The position numbers were made by a program, and so were the translations under genes. A stretch of 64,000 nucleotides of DNA. It comes from Ustilago trichophora. Taxonomy: Eukaryota; Basidiomycota; Ustilaginomycetes; Ustilaginales; Ustilaginaceae. The number at the start of each line of letters is the position of its first letter. The stretch's first letter is position 1. Positions 11,091 through 21,603 of this stretch are shown in pieces. The DNA lies in NCBI GenBank assembly GCA_900323505.1, contig OOIN01000048.1, positions 124,001-188,000 on the forward strand, read 5' to 3'. The notes beneath the pieces are model-generated. The model was not told the DNA's origin. It made no database searches and worked only from the letters and a program-made list of their open reading frames with translations.

Positions 11091-11627
11091 TATGATCAAG
11101 ATTTGGATGCGGATCGGATGGACAGTGTCGTGATTGAAGTGAGGAGGGAGGATTCCAAGGACAGAAAGACGAACTAGTCCAGATACGTGGGAGCTGAAAG
11201 CGTTTGAAGATCAAAGGAAGACTGCGAGGCGCGGCTGCTTAGTGTACACAGTCATGATGCTGTACTGTGCGGTAGAACAACACCTTCATCGGGGACGCGG
11301 CAATGTTGGGCAGAGGAAGAGGCAGCACGTTGCGGACGTGGCGCGCGGCATTCACTCCTAAGCTGTCAATCTGAGCTGCATCACATTATTTATGCACGTA
11401 GACGTCGCTCTGTCAAGAATGGCTTTTGTGGATCTAAGGACGGAGCGCAGCGTCATTCAGCTGCAATCTTGCCCGATTTCATCATTCCCGATGCGAACAA
11501 TTCAGGAGCTGCAGCTGCAGGGTCCAAGATGAATTCTGGCTTGCTCCGGTTTTCGTCGATATATTTTGTAGTTGATCTCTGTGCTTTTCGCAACGATCAT
11601 CAACACGAGAGTTGAGGCATACGAGGT
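11091..11627. promoter_or_regulatory. Divergent promoter region, MAPEG gene and PYM homologue
   Basis: 537 bp between two head-to-head start codons. No specific element was identified. Confidence 0.5.
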
Positions 11628-12446
11628 ATGAGTGGCGCATCGATATCAGCAGAGGTCAAGTCAACGGCTGCAGGCATCGTTGAACGCGGCGATACACGAC
11701 AAAGGGTGATTCCCGAATCGAGAAGAGCAGATGGATCGTAAGTAATGTTGATGGTAACGAGTTGTGCTTTTCCTAGCTGTCCTCCGACGTCGCGCTGACA
11801 AGTATTTTTGATCTGGGCGCGTAGAGTCAGGAAAGAGCGCAAAGTGCGACCTGGCTTCACGCCGGTCGAAGATGTGCAGCGCTATCGACCCGCGCGTGCA
11901 AGAGAAGCAGAAGAAGCTCGCAAAAGGGGCGTCGCAGGCAGCGCATCATCTGTACCATCGGCAACGAACTCAGCCTCGTCGTCGAGAGCATCTTCATCTG
12001 CCGCACCGCCTCAATTCGAGAAGCAAGACTTTGATAGAATGGTATGGCGCTCCAACTCAACGAGAACACCAACCGCGTCGAATGGCTCCGATACTGGCAC
12101 TCAGCCACGAGGCAAGTTTGCGCCGCTTGAAGCTCCAAGGACAGCGATCGGAGAACGTCTCTGCGAAACAAGCTCGGTGGACAAGTCTAGGGCTTCTTCA
12201 TCTGCAGCCAAACCATGGCAGAACTCTCGATTGCGCAAACCATTGCCTCCGAAACAAGATGAGAAGGCCGCGGTGCGCGATGAGTGGGATCAACAAGATG
12301 CCAGCGAACAAGGCAAAGCAGGCGACAGAAAAAACGAGGAGACAATTCAGAAGAAAGGCTCAGATGCCTCAGCAGATGACTTGGCAGCTCATCTCGATAG
12401 TTTGCGCATCAACCCTAACAAAGCGTCGTGGTCCCAAGACGGCTAA
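11628..12446 (+). CDS. PYM homologue, partner of Y14-Mago (exon junction complex disassembly)
   Basis: Two exons, 11628-11737 and 11825-12446, give 243 residues. The N-terminus joined across the intron contains VIPESRRADGS followed by VRKERKVRPGFTPVEDVQRY. This is the Mago-binding signature of PYM/WIBG (IPATxRxDGSxRKxxRVRxGYxPxEDxxxY). In animals PYM binds Mago-Y14 and strips exon junction complexes from spliced mRNA during translation in the cytoplasm. The middle is low-complexity, rich in Ser and Ala. The C-terminus has an amphipathic stretch DDLAAHLDSLRINPNK that resembles the conserved PYM C-terminal helix. The first exon carries the signature's first half, so the intron position is well supported. 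Confidence 0.85.
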
Positions 12447-13024
12447 ATTAGATTGGCACGCTCAGAAATCACAAAAAGTAAACGCCGTCTTCAAGCTCAT
12501 CGTTTTGACTGCAGTGTGTGTATTCTATCATGTCTGCGCTCCTTTCAGTTACTGTATTTAGTGATTTGGCAACGAAATGAGGTCGGCTTGGCCGTGTGAT
12601 GGAGCGAGAAATTTGGCTCTTCGGATAGATCCGAAACCCTTCATTGCACGCTTTGGTCACTGGCGCCAACTTTTCGCGACTTCGCTACTGCACCTCCACT
12701 TCCACCAAGATTACACTTATCTTGACAGAGTGTCACTCAACTCACAGTGTCAGCCCGCCTGGCCTCCTCGGCTTGGATCGGAACAGCCGCCTGCGCTGTA
12801 CCGGTCTCGTCGGCCACTGAGGCGACTCCGCCCTGACTTCATTAACCATCACCATCAAGACCCACCACCCCCACGCTACCCTTGAATGATGGCACCACTC
12901 AAAGTATAAAGTCTTGGAACACCTACGGCTGTCGAGCTTCACCTCGTCATGGCTGCACCCACCCTCACTTGCCTCGTCCCTGTTATCTATGCGGAAGTTC
13001 TGTTGCGTTTCAAATCGTACCAAA
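12447..13024. promoter_or_regulatory. Intergenic, promoter of F-box-like gene
   Basis: About 580 bp between two same-strand genes. Short open frames only; no recognised element. Confidence 0.45.
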
Positions 13025-15031
13025 ATGTCATCAGGCGCTGACCCTGACCAGCACGCTGTGGCGCTGAGTCTGCAGCGCATTCAAGCACCTCCAAACGTCG
13101 TTCAAAAGCTTCCAAATGAGTTGCTTTACCACATCATACGCCTTGCAGCCGCATCCGACTACAAAACTGCGCACGCTTGCGCTTACGTCTCCAAGGCAGT
13201 CTGCAAGTGGACAGCGCGCGACCGATGGAGGACTGTCATCATCACAACCACCAAGCAGTTCAAAAGTTTGATGCAAATCTTGTTGCAAACTCGCCATCCT
13301 TGTTTTCCCCTAAGACAATTCTTATCGTTCCCCACAGAAAGCTACGATTACCAGGACGAAATCATAACAAGACCTTCAACCGCCGATTTTGTCGAGAACC
13401 TCTTCGTCGAAACCGAATGTACCAACTATGAAAGCTTGGACATCTTAAGAAACAGTATGGGAATACGCGTCAACAAGGTCCTTCCTCGTAGCTTTCCCGA
13501 GTATTTCCATAACCTCAACTATTTCGCTGTCGGGCCAAACGAGATCTCAGCTTTCGACATGTCGTGCGCTCGTTTGCCAAGCAAGATGCTCGTCACCTCC
13601 GATAACGAGAACAATTTGCGAAACTGCCTTGCTGACATCGCATTCCTGGGCAGAAGGGCGGGTGCTCACTATCAACAGACGGCCGGCAAATTGTGGGTTC
13701 CGTCTCGTGCTGGCTCCGCCCAAAGGCTGAGATCCCTCCATGTCATCTCAATGAGTCGGCACAGCGAGCTTACAGGAGCACCCATGCCCGTAGACGTGCT
13801 GGAATCGCTGCGTAGTGGCAGCATTTCACCAGGTTCTCTTATTCAGAGATTCAAGAATCATTCACCGCCTGACCAGACCGAGACGAAACGGTACTACTCT
13901 CGTGGAGATGGATCAGACGAAATTGCCCTCAATGCCCATGACAACGAGTACAGCCGCATCCCCACCAGCAAACGCGCACGTGAAGCATTGTCCAAGGAAC
14001 CTGGTCAAGGCAGCACGCACATTCGATACGACACGCGCAAATTCTCCTTTCGTCCCTGCGAGATCACCGCTACCCGCCTCCGTCCTTTCTTTCAAGAACT
14101 CACGACGACCGATACAACCAACCAACAGAGGAGCAACCAAACCACCGACTTTTCTCATGACGGACCGCGGCATGCGGCTCCTCCAAGAGGTGCTGGCAAC
14201 TTTTCTTCATCAGCTCGCAGCAGTCAGACGCACAACAGCCCCTTGACGCCCAAGAACGCAGTCTTGGGCTTGTTCGGCTGCAACAAGTTTCAAAAGCTCC
14301 ATCTGTGCTGGGATCCAATGCCAAAAACTATCGATGTTTCTGACACTGTTGATGGCATCGGGGGTTTGGTAAGTTCCAAACAGCGGAATGGTTCGACGAC
14401 AATGGCAACGAAGGCGTCGTCTCCCACCGAAACAGACTGGCCAGTCGAACGTCAAGACATCTGGACCAACACTTCTTCTCAAAACAGCGAAGCACAAGCA
14501 CCGCCGCCGCACACTGCCAAGACCCAACCGAACCACTTGCACAAGTCTGTAGCCTCACAGCCCAACAATGCAAACAAGTCGTCAGAAGAGAAGAGCGCAG
14601 CTCGCAAAAATCCGCTTGAATCGTGGTTGATCCCGAGCGCCATGGAATCTAAGCAATCCAAGGCGTTCCGAGCCGACATGGTGGACGCCTTTCGCTCGAC
14701 AATAGGATGGACTCGCCAGGATCAAGACATGTTGAGCGATACCGAGTATGGCTCGCGCGGGACCGACCTGGCTCAGCGTCTTGGCGGTGAGGACAAGCTC
14801 GATGACCTCGAGGAGTTTATTGCCAAGAGTCATCGCAACATTGCCGCTTGCAGCACTCGGACTCCCGCAGATCCTGGCTACATAGCCCCGCCGGACGAGT
14901 CCGATGAGAAGCTGACGCTGCGTCTTGTACCACCCGCCGAACGGCTCCGACTGGGCGGTATGTATGTGCCTTACACCAAAGAGCAGCGCATCCAGTGGTT
15001 CCTCGACAATATCGAAACCGACGACGCCTAG
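13025..15031 (+). CDS. F-box-like domain protein, function unknown
   Basis: Intron-free frame of 668 residues from the ATG at 13025 (context CCAAAATGTC); another in-frame ATG lies at 12989. Residues about 25-70 read VQKLPNELLYHIIRLAA, then CAYVSKAVCKWTARDRWRTV. This fits an F-box: LPxELLxxI followed by a loss-of-folding-surface W/R pattern. F-box proteins recruit substrates to SCF ubiquitin ligases through Skp1. The rest has no clear repeat: a folded-looking region to about residue 250, a long Ser/Thr/Gln/Asn-rich disordered stretch to about 570, and a conserved-looking C-terminal part ending PPAERLRLGGMYVPYTKEQR. Substrates cannot be inferred. No LRR or WD40 repeats are visible. Confidence 0.75.
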   Translation: MSSGADPDQHAVALSLQRIQAPPNVVQKLPNELLYHIIRLAAASDYKTAHACAYVSKAVCKWTARDRWRTVIITTTKQFKSLMQILLQTRHPCFPLRQFLSFPTESYDYQDEIITRPSTADFVENLFVETECTNYESLDILRNSMGIRVNKVLPRSFPEYFHNLNYFAVGPNEISAFDMSCARLPSKMLVTSDNENNLRNCLADIAFLGRRAGAHYQQTAGKLWVPSRAGSAQRLRSLHVISMSRHSELTGAPMPVDVLESLRSGSISPGSLIQRFKNHSPPDQTETKRYYSRGDGSDEIALNAHDNEYSRIPTSKRAREALSKEPGQGSTHIRYDTRKFSFRPCEITATRLRPFFQELTTTDTTNQQRSNQTTDFSHDGPRHAAPPRGAGNFSSSARSSQTHNSPLTPKNAVLGLFGCNKFQKLHLCWDPMPKTIDVSDTVDGIGGLVSSKQRNGSTTMATKASSPTETDWPVERQDIWTNTSSQNSEAQAPPPHTAKTQPNHLHKSVASQPNNANKSSEEKSAARKNPLESWLIPSAMESKQSKAFRADMVDAFRSTIGWTRQDQDMLSDTEYGSRGTDLAQRLGGEDKLDDLEEFIAKSHRNIAACSTRTPADPGYIAPPDESDEKLTLRLVPPAERLRLGGMYVPYTKEQRIQWFLDNIETDDA

Positions 15032-15494
15032 CAACGCGCTCCTGTCAAATCCTCACTAGATTAAACCTTGTTCATGCCCAAGCTGCAACACACCGCAAAG
15101 GAACTCCTTGTGCGTTCAGTACAAACTCGACAAAGACTTCCGCATAGCATTGATCTTGCATCTCCAGTCAACAGCTTTCATCATCTGTACCCTTGTATCG
15201 TCTGCAATCATCACTCAAGTGTCCCGCAATGAAACGCAACAGGTTTTTTTTTTCTTTCTGGTTGTCTCAAGCCGTCTGCAGTTGGGAGTGTATGCAGGTG
15301 CCTGCACTTTCTGTAGTTGTGTTGCTCATGAGGCCTCTTGGTGTTCACACGTGGCTTCAATGTGTGTGTGCAATGCAAGAATGTGATTGAAGAAAGAGAG
15401 AGAGTCGGACCAAGCGCTTGCCGTTCCATTGTCGCGCTAAAGCTTTTGGCAATCTTTTTTTTCAAAGCCTAGCTTTCCACCTCTCTTCAACTAG
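15032..15494. other. Intergenic, convergent 3' ends
   Basis: Between the stops of the F-box-like gene and ribulose-phosphate epimerase. T-rich and GT-rich tracts are present near 15243 and 15362; no gene was recognised. Confidence 0.5.
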
Positions 15495-16421
15495 TCACTT
15501 GCCTTCGACAGCCGGTGTGATGGATAAACCGCTCATACCTTGCAACGAGCTGAGCGAAGGTCTTTCGCCGCGTTCCAATGCACCTTGGGATTCTCTTCTC
15601 AATTTTTCCCTTTTGCTGGCCGACATGTAGACTCTCGGATAAGAGAGTGGTGTAACTGCGCCACTTCCCCAACCGCTCTTTCTGCCGTCTTCGTAGTGTT
15701 TGACTTCGTGTTCGACGGGTTCGCCACGTGCGATGCGTTCGCGTTCCTTCTTGATACGTTCTTGAGCTTCATCGCATCTGCTTCGAAGGAAAGCAATCAC
15801 ATCCTTGGGACTAGGATGGTTGAATATCGCCGTTCCAGCAACGATAATGTTGGCTCCGGCATCAGCACATCGATCAATCGTTTTGGGTCCTACACCTCCA
15901 TCCACTTCCACATCGAGATCTGGGAATCTTGCGCGCAATTCGGCCACTTTCGGCATACATTCCTTCATGAATTTCTGCCCACCTGCACCAGGCCAGACAG
16001 TCATGACCAGAATCATATCTACCGCATTTCCCAACTCGTCCGAAATCTCGCTAGCCGGTGTACCAGGATTGATCGCTACAGCAGCTCGCATCTTGGTCGC
16101 TCTGATCTGTCGTACCACATCCATGGGATCGTCTGTTGCCTCGAGGTGGAAAGTATACGACGCTCCGCCGGCTTCAGAAATATCTTTGACCCATCGTCCA
16201 GGGTCAGCGACCATCATGTGACAGTCCATGAAAATGTTGGGTACCGCTTTGGAGACGGAAGCAATGACGGGAGCACCCATGACAATGTTGGGTACGAAAT
16301 GACCATCCATAATGTCCATGTGGAGCCAGTCGGCACCGGAGTCCATCATTCGTTGACATTCGCAGTTGAGATTGCCCAGGTCCGAGGCGAGGACCGAGGG
16401 GGCGATTTTGGTCGCTGGCAT
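15495..16421 (-). CDS. RPE1: Ribulose-phosphate 3-epimerase with C-terminal extension
   Basis: Cytosolic pentose-phosphate pathway enzyme that interconverts D-ribulose 5-phosphate and D-xylulose 5-phosphate. Intron-free, 308 residues, starting MPATKIAPSVLASDLGNL. TIM-barrel motifs are present in order: WLHMDIMDGHFVPN (metal and catalytic Asp/His), NIFMDCHMMV, FHLEATDDP, MRAAVAINPGTP, MILVMTVWPGAGGQKFM, LDVEVDGGVGPKTI and GANIIVAGTAIFNHPSP. The barrel ends near residue 240, where most family members stop. Here about 65 further residues follow, first charged (RIKKERERIARGEPVEHE) and then Ser/Gly-rich. The enzyme call is firm; the role of the tail is unknown. Confidence 0.95.
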   Translation of the reverse strand: MPATKIAPSVLASDLGNLNCECQRMMDSGADWLHMDIMDGHFVPNIVMGAPVIASVSKAVPNIFMDCHMMVADPGRWVKDISEAGGASYTFHLEATDDPMDVVRQIRATKMRAAVAINPGTPASEISDELGNAVDMILVMTVWPGAGGQKFMKECMPKVAELRARFPDLDVEVDGGVGPKTIDRCADAGANIIVAGTAIFNHPSPKDVIAFLRSRCDEAQERIKKERERIARGEPVEHEVKHYEDGRKSGWGSGAVTPLSYPRVYMSASKREKLRRESQGALERGERPSLSSLQGMSGLSITPAVEGK

Positions 16422-16560
16422 GGTGGGTTGCGGTGACGTGAGTTGGCGAGTGGGCTAAGTGTAGGGTTGTTCGGTGTAGGAGCTGAGATATTCAAGAGCG
16501 ATGCAGGCCTAATTTTTTCTGCTCAGAAGCATACAGCTGTCTAAGATGGTAGAGTTGAGA

Positions 16561-16797
16561 TCAACAGCGACTACCCTTATTCTGAATGATTCTTCGAGCT
16601 TTTTTGAGCTGCCTCTCGAGGTCGGTAGGATCGCTGGGAGAATCCAGAGTAGCTGAAATATAGCTCAAGTCTCTCCAAATGGCCGTTCGAAAGGATTCAA
16701 GATCGAGCAGCAATCCTGTCCTGAGCAGGCTATCTGAAGGGTGTCGTCTGACAAGTAAGCGTCGATGCTGAATCGCAAGGTGGCGGCAATGCGACGG
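16561..16797 (-). CDS. Probable terminal exon of an unannotated gene
   Basis: A minus-strand open frame with no ATG ends in TGA at 16561. It encodes helical, charged sequence including SDSLLRTGLLLDLESFRTA, then LSYISATLDSPSDPTDLERQ and LKKARRIIQNKGSRC. Codon use and amino-acid composition look coding. Because no ATG occurs within it, it must be spliced to an upstream exon. A good acceptor (CTTACTTGTCAG) lies near 16750, and a candidate first exon with an ATG at 17153 reads MSSPHRTERRGSNLGLF. The join was not settled. The exon lies 139 bp upstream of the epimerase start on the same strand. No family was recognised. Confidence 0.45.
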   Translation of the reverse strand, partial: PSHCRHLAIQHRRLLVRRHPSDSLLRTGLLLDLESFRTAIWRDLSYISATLDSPSDPTDLERQLKKARRIIQNKGSRC

Positions 16798-17153
16798 TGA
16801 TTCTGACGCTATTCAACCAAGGCTATAGACTGTTGAGGCTTGAGGAGAGCTCGAGAGTAGAACCGAGCAAAAAGGTGAGATGGCGATGGGGGATGTAGAG
16901 TCGAATGGAGCAAAAGGTTAGAAGGAAAGAGAAAGAGGGAAGAGAGATAAAGCTGCAGGCCTGAATCACCAACCAACCTCACTGCACCTGTATTTCTGTC
17001 TTCAGACACAAAGTGGCCAGAGCGCCAGAAGTAACTCCGGACCAGGTCCGCTTGACTCTGTGCTATGCTGTGCTGTGCTCGCTTGATTTTACAGAGAGGA
17101 GAAAAGAGTCCTAAATTCGACCCTCTTCTCTCTGTACGGTGTGGTGATGACAT

Positions 17154-17589
17154 CGGTATGTTTTTTTTTTTTTTGGACTTTTTCCTCAGCCAGCCAGCCA
17201 GCGAGCAAGAGAGACATCATCGATTAACTTCAGAGCCCAGTTGCTGTGCTTTTGCGCTGTTGGGGCGACGAAACCTCGGCTTTCTCTCCATGCAACCCAA
17301 AAACACTCGCGCTGCTTTCTTCGTTCGCTAAAAGTCAAATCCCCGATTGGGATCGGGTTCCAAGTCGCCGGAGTCTACGGTCCGGTGACATCCTCCCCAC
17401 ACACACACACACATCTTTCTCACAGTTGATGCTCACTCTGCAACCCTTACACACAGACAGAAGACGTTGACACAACACAGAAGATATCAAGGGTGCGCTT
17501 TCCCGCAATCCATGCATTCCAGAAAGACCAAAGGGAGGGAAAGAAAAAAAAAGAAAAAAAAGGAAAGGACCCACGTCTTTACCATTCCA
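17154..17589. other. Intergenic with T-rich and purine-rich tracts
   Basis: Holds a T12 run near 17162, an (AC)n tract near 17400 and A-rich tracts near 17545. It lies downstream of the SMP/C2 gene. No gene recognised. Confidence 0.45.
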
Positions 17590-20500
17590 TCAAAAGTGCG
17601 AGATGCCTTCAGCTTCCATCTTACCCATCCTCTTGGACTGTTTTCCAAACTGTCGCTTAACTTTGGCCATCCCATCTTCAGCGTTGGTCTTCATCCATGT
17701 GAGCGTGCGGAAGCCTTTGATCTGTGCAGCGCCGCGTTCGTGTCGATGCAGCGCTCGGGCTCGTGCTCGACGGCCTTCAGGACTGTCCGAGTCGGCCTCT
17801 TCATCCGCCAGACGGTCCAGTTCTGTCTCCGTCAGAGACAGTGCGTAGAGGGAGTCGTCATCCTCACCAGCTTCGACATCTCCTCCGAGCTGTCCGGGCT
17901 CTTCAACAACCAGGCCTCGAGCAGAGGCATTGGACAAGATTCTACGATGTGTTTGAGGTCGTGATGTCGTGCCAGCAGCGACGCCGGAACCATCTTGCGT
18001 GGCTTTGCTGGATTGTCTTAGTCGTTCGGTTGCAAGTGATCGAGGTCGTGCTCGCTCACCCGCATCCTGCAGCGTCATGTAGGTCTCGAATGCGAATCGC
18101 ATCTCCGAATCGCCCGCTGTGCACGAACGGTGCTCTGGTGCGATGCCTCGATGGAAGATCATGTCGATCTCGATCCAGCCAACAGCGTGCAGCTGTGCAG
18201 CTTTGAGCGCCTCGTCCGAAATCGAAGCCGTGCCGTTGTGGCAAATCTCCTCCAGCACGGGGAGCAACTTCGACTTGGGCACATCATCTTGCCCTTGCAG
18301 CAACTCTGGGTCGCTGATGGCCCGCAATACATCTTGCTCCACTTTATCCCAGTCCGACGTCTCAAACAGTCGCAGGCGACGCTTGATCCGCATCTCGTCC
18401 GAGATCCGGTTGAGCGGCACGAACGCCCAGGCGTGGTTGTGCGTCTTGCCCGGCATGCGTGAATCGGTGCGCAAACTGAGATAGAGTGAGTTGGGATATC
18501 TTTGTCGGACTGGTAGACGGATGGGCTCCTTGAGCGCGAAGTCGTAGCTGACAGTCGCGTCGCTGCCCATGCCAGACTCGTAGTCTTCCACGGGTTCGGT
18601 ATCATCGGTGCTGGTTTTGCCACCTACTGTCTCGAGTGAGAGGTGACAAGTCTTCTTGTCAATCAACGATTGAGGTACGCCCGTGATCTTGACACTGGCC
18701 ACCTCGACGATACCCACGTTCCATCCGCGCAGAGGACGTGGAACAGAAAGCTCGACGCTACGGAACAGCAATGTGATGCGAATCTTGCCGTAGCCCAGCC
18801 CACCTGTAAGCGTGTACCAGCCGGTCGATCGGCTGCTCTCCGTCAGCACGTCGGCCAGACGCAATCCGACGCAGCCAAGAATAGCATCGCCTTCTCGCAT
18901 ACGAGCATCGCGTACCGTAAAGTCGAGTCTGGCTGTCGTCCAGTCGCCGATGAAGCGCTCGCTGCCAGCGTTGATGTAGGGTCGAGGATTGAGTGTCTTT
19001 GTTCTGGTGCGGAAGATGGCCTCATCGTTCAGGAAGACTTGCACGTAAGACGATGGCAGTTTGCCTCCAGAGCCACCCTCGGCATGACTCTCGTCCGTGG
19101 GTGCAGGTCCGTGCCTCGACTTCTGCGACAATCGCTTCGAGGCTCCGCCGAGCGACTTTTGCGTCGAGGGGACCTCGAGACCAGTGATCGAGTGGATGTG
19201 GAAGGCGAGGATACCCGAAGGAAGCTCTGCCGTGGGAGGGTGTACGGTCGCCTGTTTCGCGCCTTCGATCATAGTAGCCAGCTTCTGGACACGCTCCTTT
19301 CGGACCTTCCTCTTTCGCAGCACCTCATCGTCCATCGGCAGACCGAGACCATGGACAAACTTGTCGAAGCCGGTCATGTACGCGCTGAGGTCGGTATCAT
19401 CAGCCGACTCGGCCTGTGAAGCTGCCGAGCCGGGAAGCGGGGGCAGCATCTTGTCGTCATCTGCTGTGCTTTTCCCACCGACGGGAGAGACCAAGTCAAT
19501 GGAGGCGCTGTCGTCGCCAGCCGTGCTTGTGATACCCCTAAGCAGTTTGCGCCGGGACGGCGTGTGTCCCGTGCCGGGCGCATGTGCGAGACCAAAGAAG
19601 CCGACGCTGTACTTGAGAGTGCCTTGGACAGAGGCGCCCTTCCTCATGGGTAGCAGCTGGTCGGTTCGCGTCTCGAGCAAGTTGGTGCTACGTCCCTCGC
19701 AGTCGGGGCGGAACTTGCGGATGAGGCGATGCAACGAGATCTCAACTTTTCCTAGAGGGTCATCAGCCGAGAAGCGGTCGGCATCGAATACAGTGAATCG
19801 CAAACGGTCGTGGTCTCGCACCTCGTCGGGGGACACCAACAGGAAGCCGGTCTCCTGCCAGACGGCATCTCGCCTCTTGCGGACGATTCGAGATGTGAAG
19901 AGGGGCTTTCCAGCGCGAGCGAAAGAGGCCTGCACAAAGGGATCGCTCTGGCCATTGGAGTCGGCGGCAGCAAGGCCGTCTGCCTGGTGGAGAACGAAAC
20001 AGATGACACCGATCGAGTAAACGTCCTGAGGACCATCGCCTGCACCGAGCAGGGCAGCCACATCGATAGTATAGGAGAGAGGCGCGATGAAGCCCTTGAT
20101 GACATCTTCGACCGCATGAAGTACATAGGTAGACATGAGGGGCAGGTTCATGGCATCAATGACCATCTTCTTTCCCAGAGGCTTGGCCGAGATCTCGAGC
20201 TTGGGAGCACCGACAAAGGTGATAGCAGCGTGCTTGACAAAAGGAGCCACTGGCGTCATTTGGAGGCGGACACGCGCTTTGCCTTCGATGCCGACCATCT
20301 CGATCCAGACAGGGATATCGACGGCAGCAATTTTCTGAAGACCTACACTGAGGTACAGCAGCATGTGGATCCTCTCTGTGGGCACGTCTTTGAGCTGGTC
20401 AAAGTCCTCTTCCGAGTCGGGCTCTAGCTCCTTTTCTTCGCCGGCTGCTACGGGACCTGATGCATTGAGTGGTCCGCGGCTTGTGTTGGTGGTGGAGCGG

Positions 20501-21603
20501 AAGAGGCCTTTCTTGGAGGCGGCTCCACGGTAGGCAAAGGTGACCTCGAGATTGACGTAGTCACCGACATCGACGCCGGTATCATCATCCTCGCCATCGG
20601 CATGATGGTTGGACGGGGCGTCGGCGGCAGAGTGACCTGCGTCTTTGTGTGCCTGCGCGACGGCGCCCTGGAGGAAAGCGCTGTCGTCGGAAGGGAGCAC
20701 GCGGAAGCTCTTTACCCTCAAAGGGATGGCACCCTGATCCATGTCTTCGACTCTTACGTTGTGGACCACGCCGGGCACCTGAGTCATGAGACTATCTTCC
20801 AGGAGATCGACAAAGGGAGCAAAGTAGTCGGCATTGATGAGAGGCCAAGCGGTAGCGAGCGCCTTGTTGAGCCACTCGACGGATTCTTCGCCAGCACCTG
20901 GAAGAGCAGCACGCTTTGCTACGGCTTCCATTTCGAGCGCCCACTTTGCATCGTCACCCCTCTCGGTGAGCTTCTTGTAGAGAATGTGGCCACTGCATCC
21001 CGAGATGAGAGCAGCAGCTATAATGCTAAACCTGGCGAGAACGAGTGCTGCCACGACGGTGCCTCCGAAGAAAAGCATCGTCATGGGAATGGTTTCTTTG
21101 AAAGCATTCTGGGCATCGTAGCCGCTGGCAGCTCTTGGAAGCGCAGCCTCGGATTTGTGTGCGCCCAAGGTCATACCGAGGGAAGCTTGAGCAAGGGCAG
21201 AGACGTCACCTTCGGCTGGCTGATCCGCCTTTACAGAAGATACAGTGCTGATGGCGGAATGTCGCTTCTTTGCTGTGGGTGATGCGGAAGAGGGAGCGTC
21301 GAAGCCGGATCGAGCTGGACTTGCTTGTAGGTAGGCGAGGTTGTTGGCCTCAGAATTGCTGTTCAGTGGGCGTGCAGGAAGAGGTGGGACGGGTGGAATG
21401 GAACGATCTGAAGCGGATGAGAAGCGCTTTGTTCGATCTTCGTCGTGGTCGACGACGTCGAGTGTATCCGTGTCGGCATCCTGCACCAAGGATGCCCTCT
21501 TGCCGCTCTTGAGGCTTGGCTTGCGCAGTCGCGATCGAATGGAGCTGAAGCTGGGTCGGCGGCCCGACAGACTCTTGCGTGGAGAAGACTCGGCGTCTGA
21601 CAT
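17590..21603 (-). CDS. SMP- and C2-domain membrane tether, Mug190/tricalbin-like
   Basis: Intron-free frame of 1337 residues. Probable lipid-transfer tether at ER contact sites. In order: a Ser/Arg-rich disordered N-terminus; a hydrophobic hairpin around residues 170-205 (MTMLFFGGTVVAALVLARFS, then IIAAALISGCSGHILY) for ER anchoring; an SMP domain from about residue 230 to 490, opening with VEWLNKALATAWPLINADYF; and at least two C2-like domains. The first C2 includes VICFVLHQADGLAAAD and SDPFVQASF; the second includes LAFHIHSITGLEVPS and SYVQVFLNDEAIFRTRTKT. The C-terminus is basic (KVKRQFGKQSKRMGKMEAEG). The layout of one SMP domain with separated C2 domains matches S. pombe Mug190 more closely than the yeast tricalbins. 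Calcium-binding aspartates appear only partly conserved. Confidence 0.85.
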   Translation of the reverse strand: MSDAESSPRKSLSGRRPSFSSIRSRLRKPSLKSGKRASLVQDADTDTLDVVDHDEDRTKRFSSASDRSIPPVPPLPARPLNSNSEANNLAYLQASPARSGFDAPSSASPTAKKRHSAISTVSSVKADQPAEGDVSALAQASLGMTLGAHKSEAALPRAASGYDAQNAFKETIPMTMLFFGGTVVAALVLARFSIIAAALISGCSGHILYKKLTERGDDAKWALEMEAVAKRAALPGAGEESVEWLNKALATAWPLINADYFAPFVDLLEDSLMTQVPGVVHNVRVEDMDQGAIPLRVKSFRVLPSDDSAFLQGAVAQAHKDAGHSAADAPSNHHADGEDDDTGVDVGDYVNLEVTFAYRGAASKKGLFRSTTNTSRGPLNASGPVAAGEEKELEPDSEEDFDQLKDVPTERIHMLLYLSVGLQKIAAVDIPVWIEMVGIEGKARVRLQMTPVAPFVKHAAITFVGAPKLEISAKPLGKKMVIDAMNLPLMSTYVLHAVEDVIKGFIAPLSYTIDVAALLGAGDGPQDVYSIGVICFVLHQADGLAAADSNGQSDPFVQASFARAGKPLFTSRIVRKRRDAVWQETGFLLVSPDEVRDHDRLRFTVFDADRFSADDPLGKVEISLHRLIRKFRPDCEGRSTNLLETRTDQLLPMRKGASVQGTLKYSVGFFGLAHAPGTGHTPSRRKLLRGITSTAGDDSASIDLVSPVGGKSTADDDKMLPPLPGSAASQAESADDTDLSAYMTGFDKFVHGLGLPMDDEVLRKRKVRKERVQKLATMIEGAKQATVHPPTAELPSGILAFHIHSITGLEVPSTQKSLGGASKRLSQKSRHGPAPTDESHAEGGSGGKLPSSYVQVFLNDEAIFRTRTKTLNPRPYINAGSERFIGDWTTARLDFTVRDARMREGDAILGCVGLRLADVLTESSRSTGWYTLTGGLGYGKIRITLLFRSVELSVPRPLRGWNVGIVEVASVKITGVPQSLIDKKTCHLSLETVGGKTSTDDTEPVEDYESGMGSDATVSYDFALKEPIRLPVRQRYPNSLYLSLRTDSRMPGKTHNHAWAFVPLNRISDEMRIKRRLRLFETSDWDKVEQDVLRAISDPELLQGQDDVPKSKLLPVLEEICHNGTASISDEALKAAQLHAVGWIEIDMIFHRGIAPEHRSCTAGDSEMRFAFETYMTLQDAGERARPRSLATERLRQSSKATQDGSGVAAGTTSRPQTHRRILSNASARGLVVEEPGQLGGDVEAGEDDDSLYALSLTETELDRLADEEADSDSPEGRRARARALHRHERGAAQIKGFRTLTWMKTNAEDGMAKVKRQFGKQSKRMGKMEAEGISHF

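Noticed and set aside
18643..20427. Long plus-strand frames across the SMP/C2 gene
   Set aside because: They overlap a clear 1337-residue protein on the other strand and show no domains.
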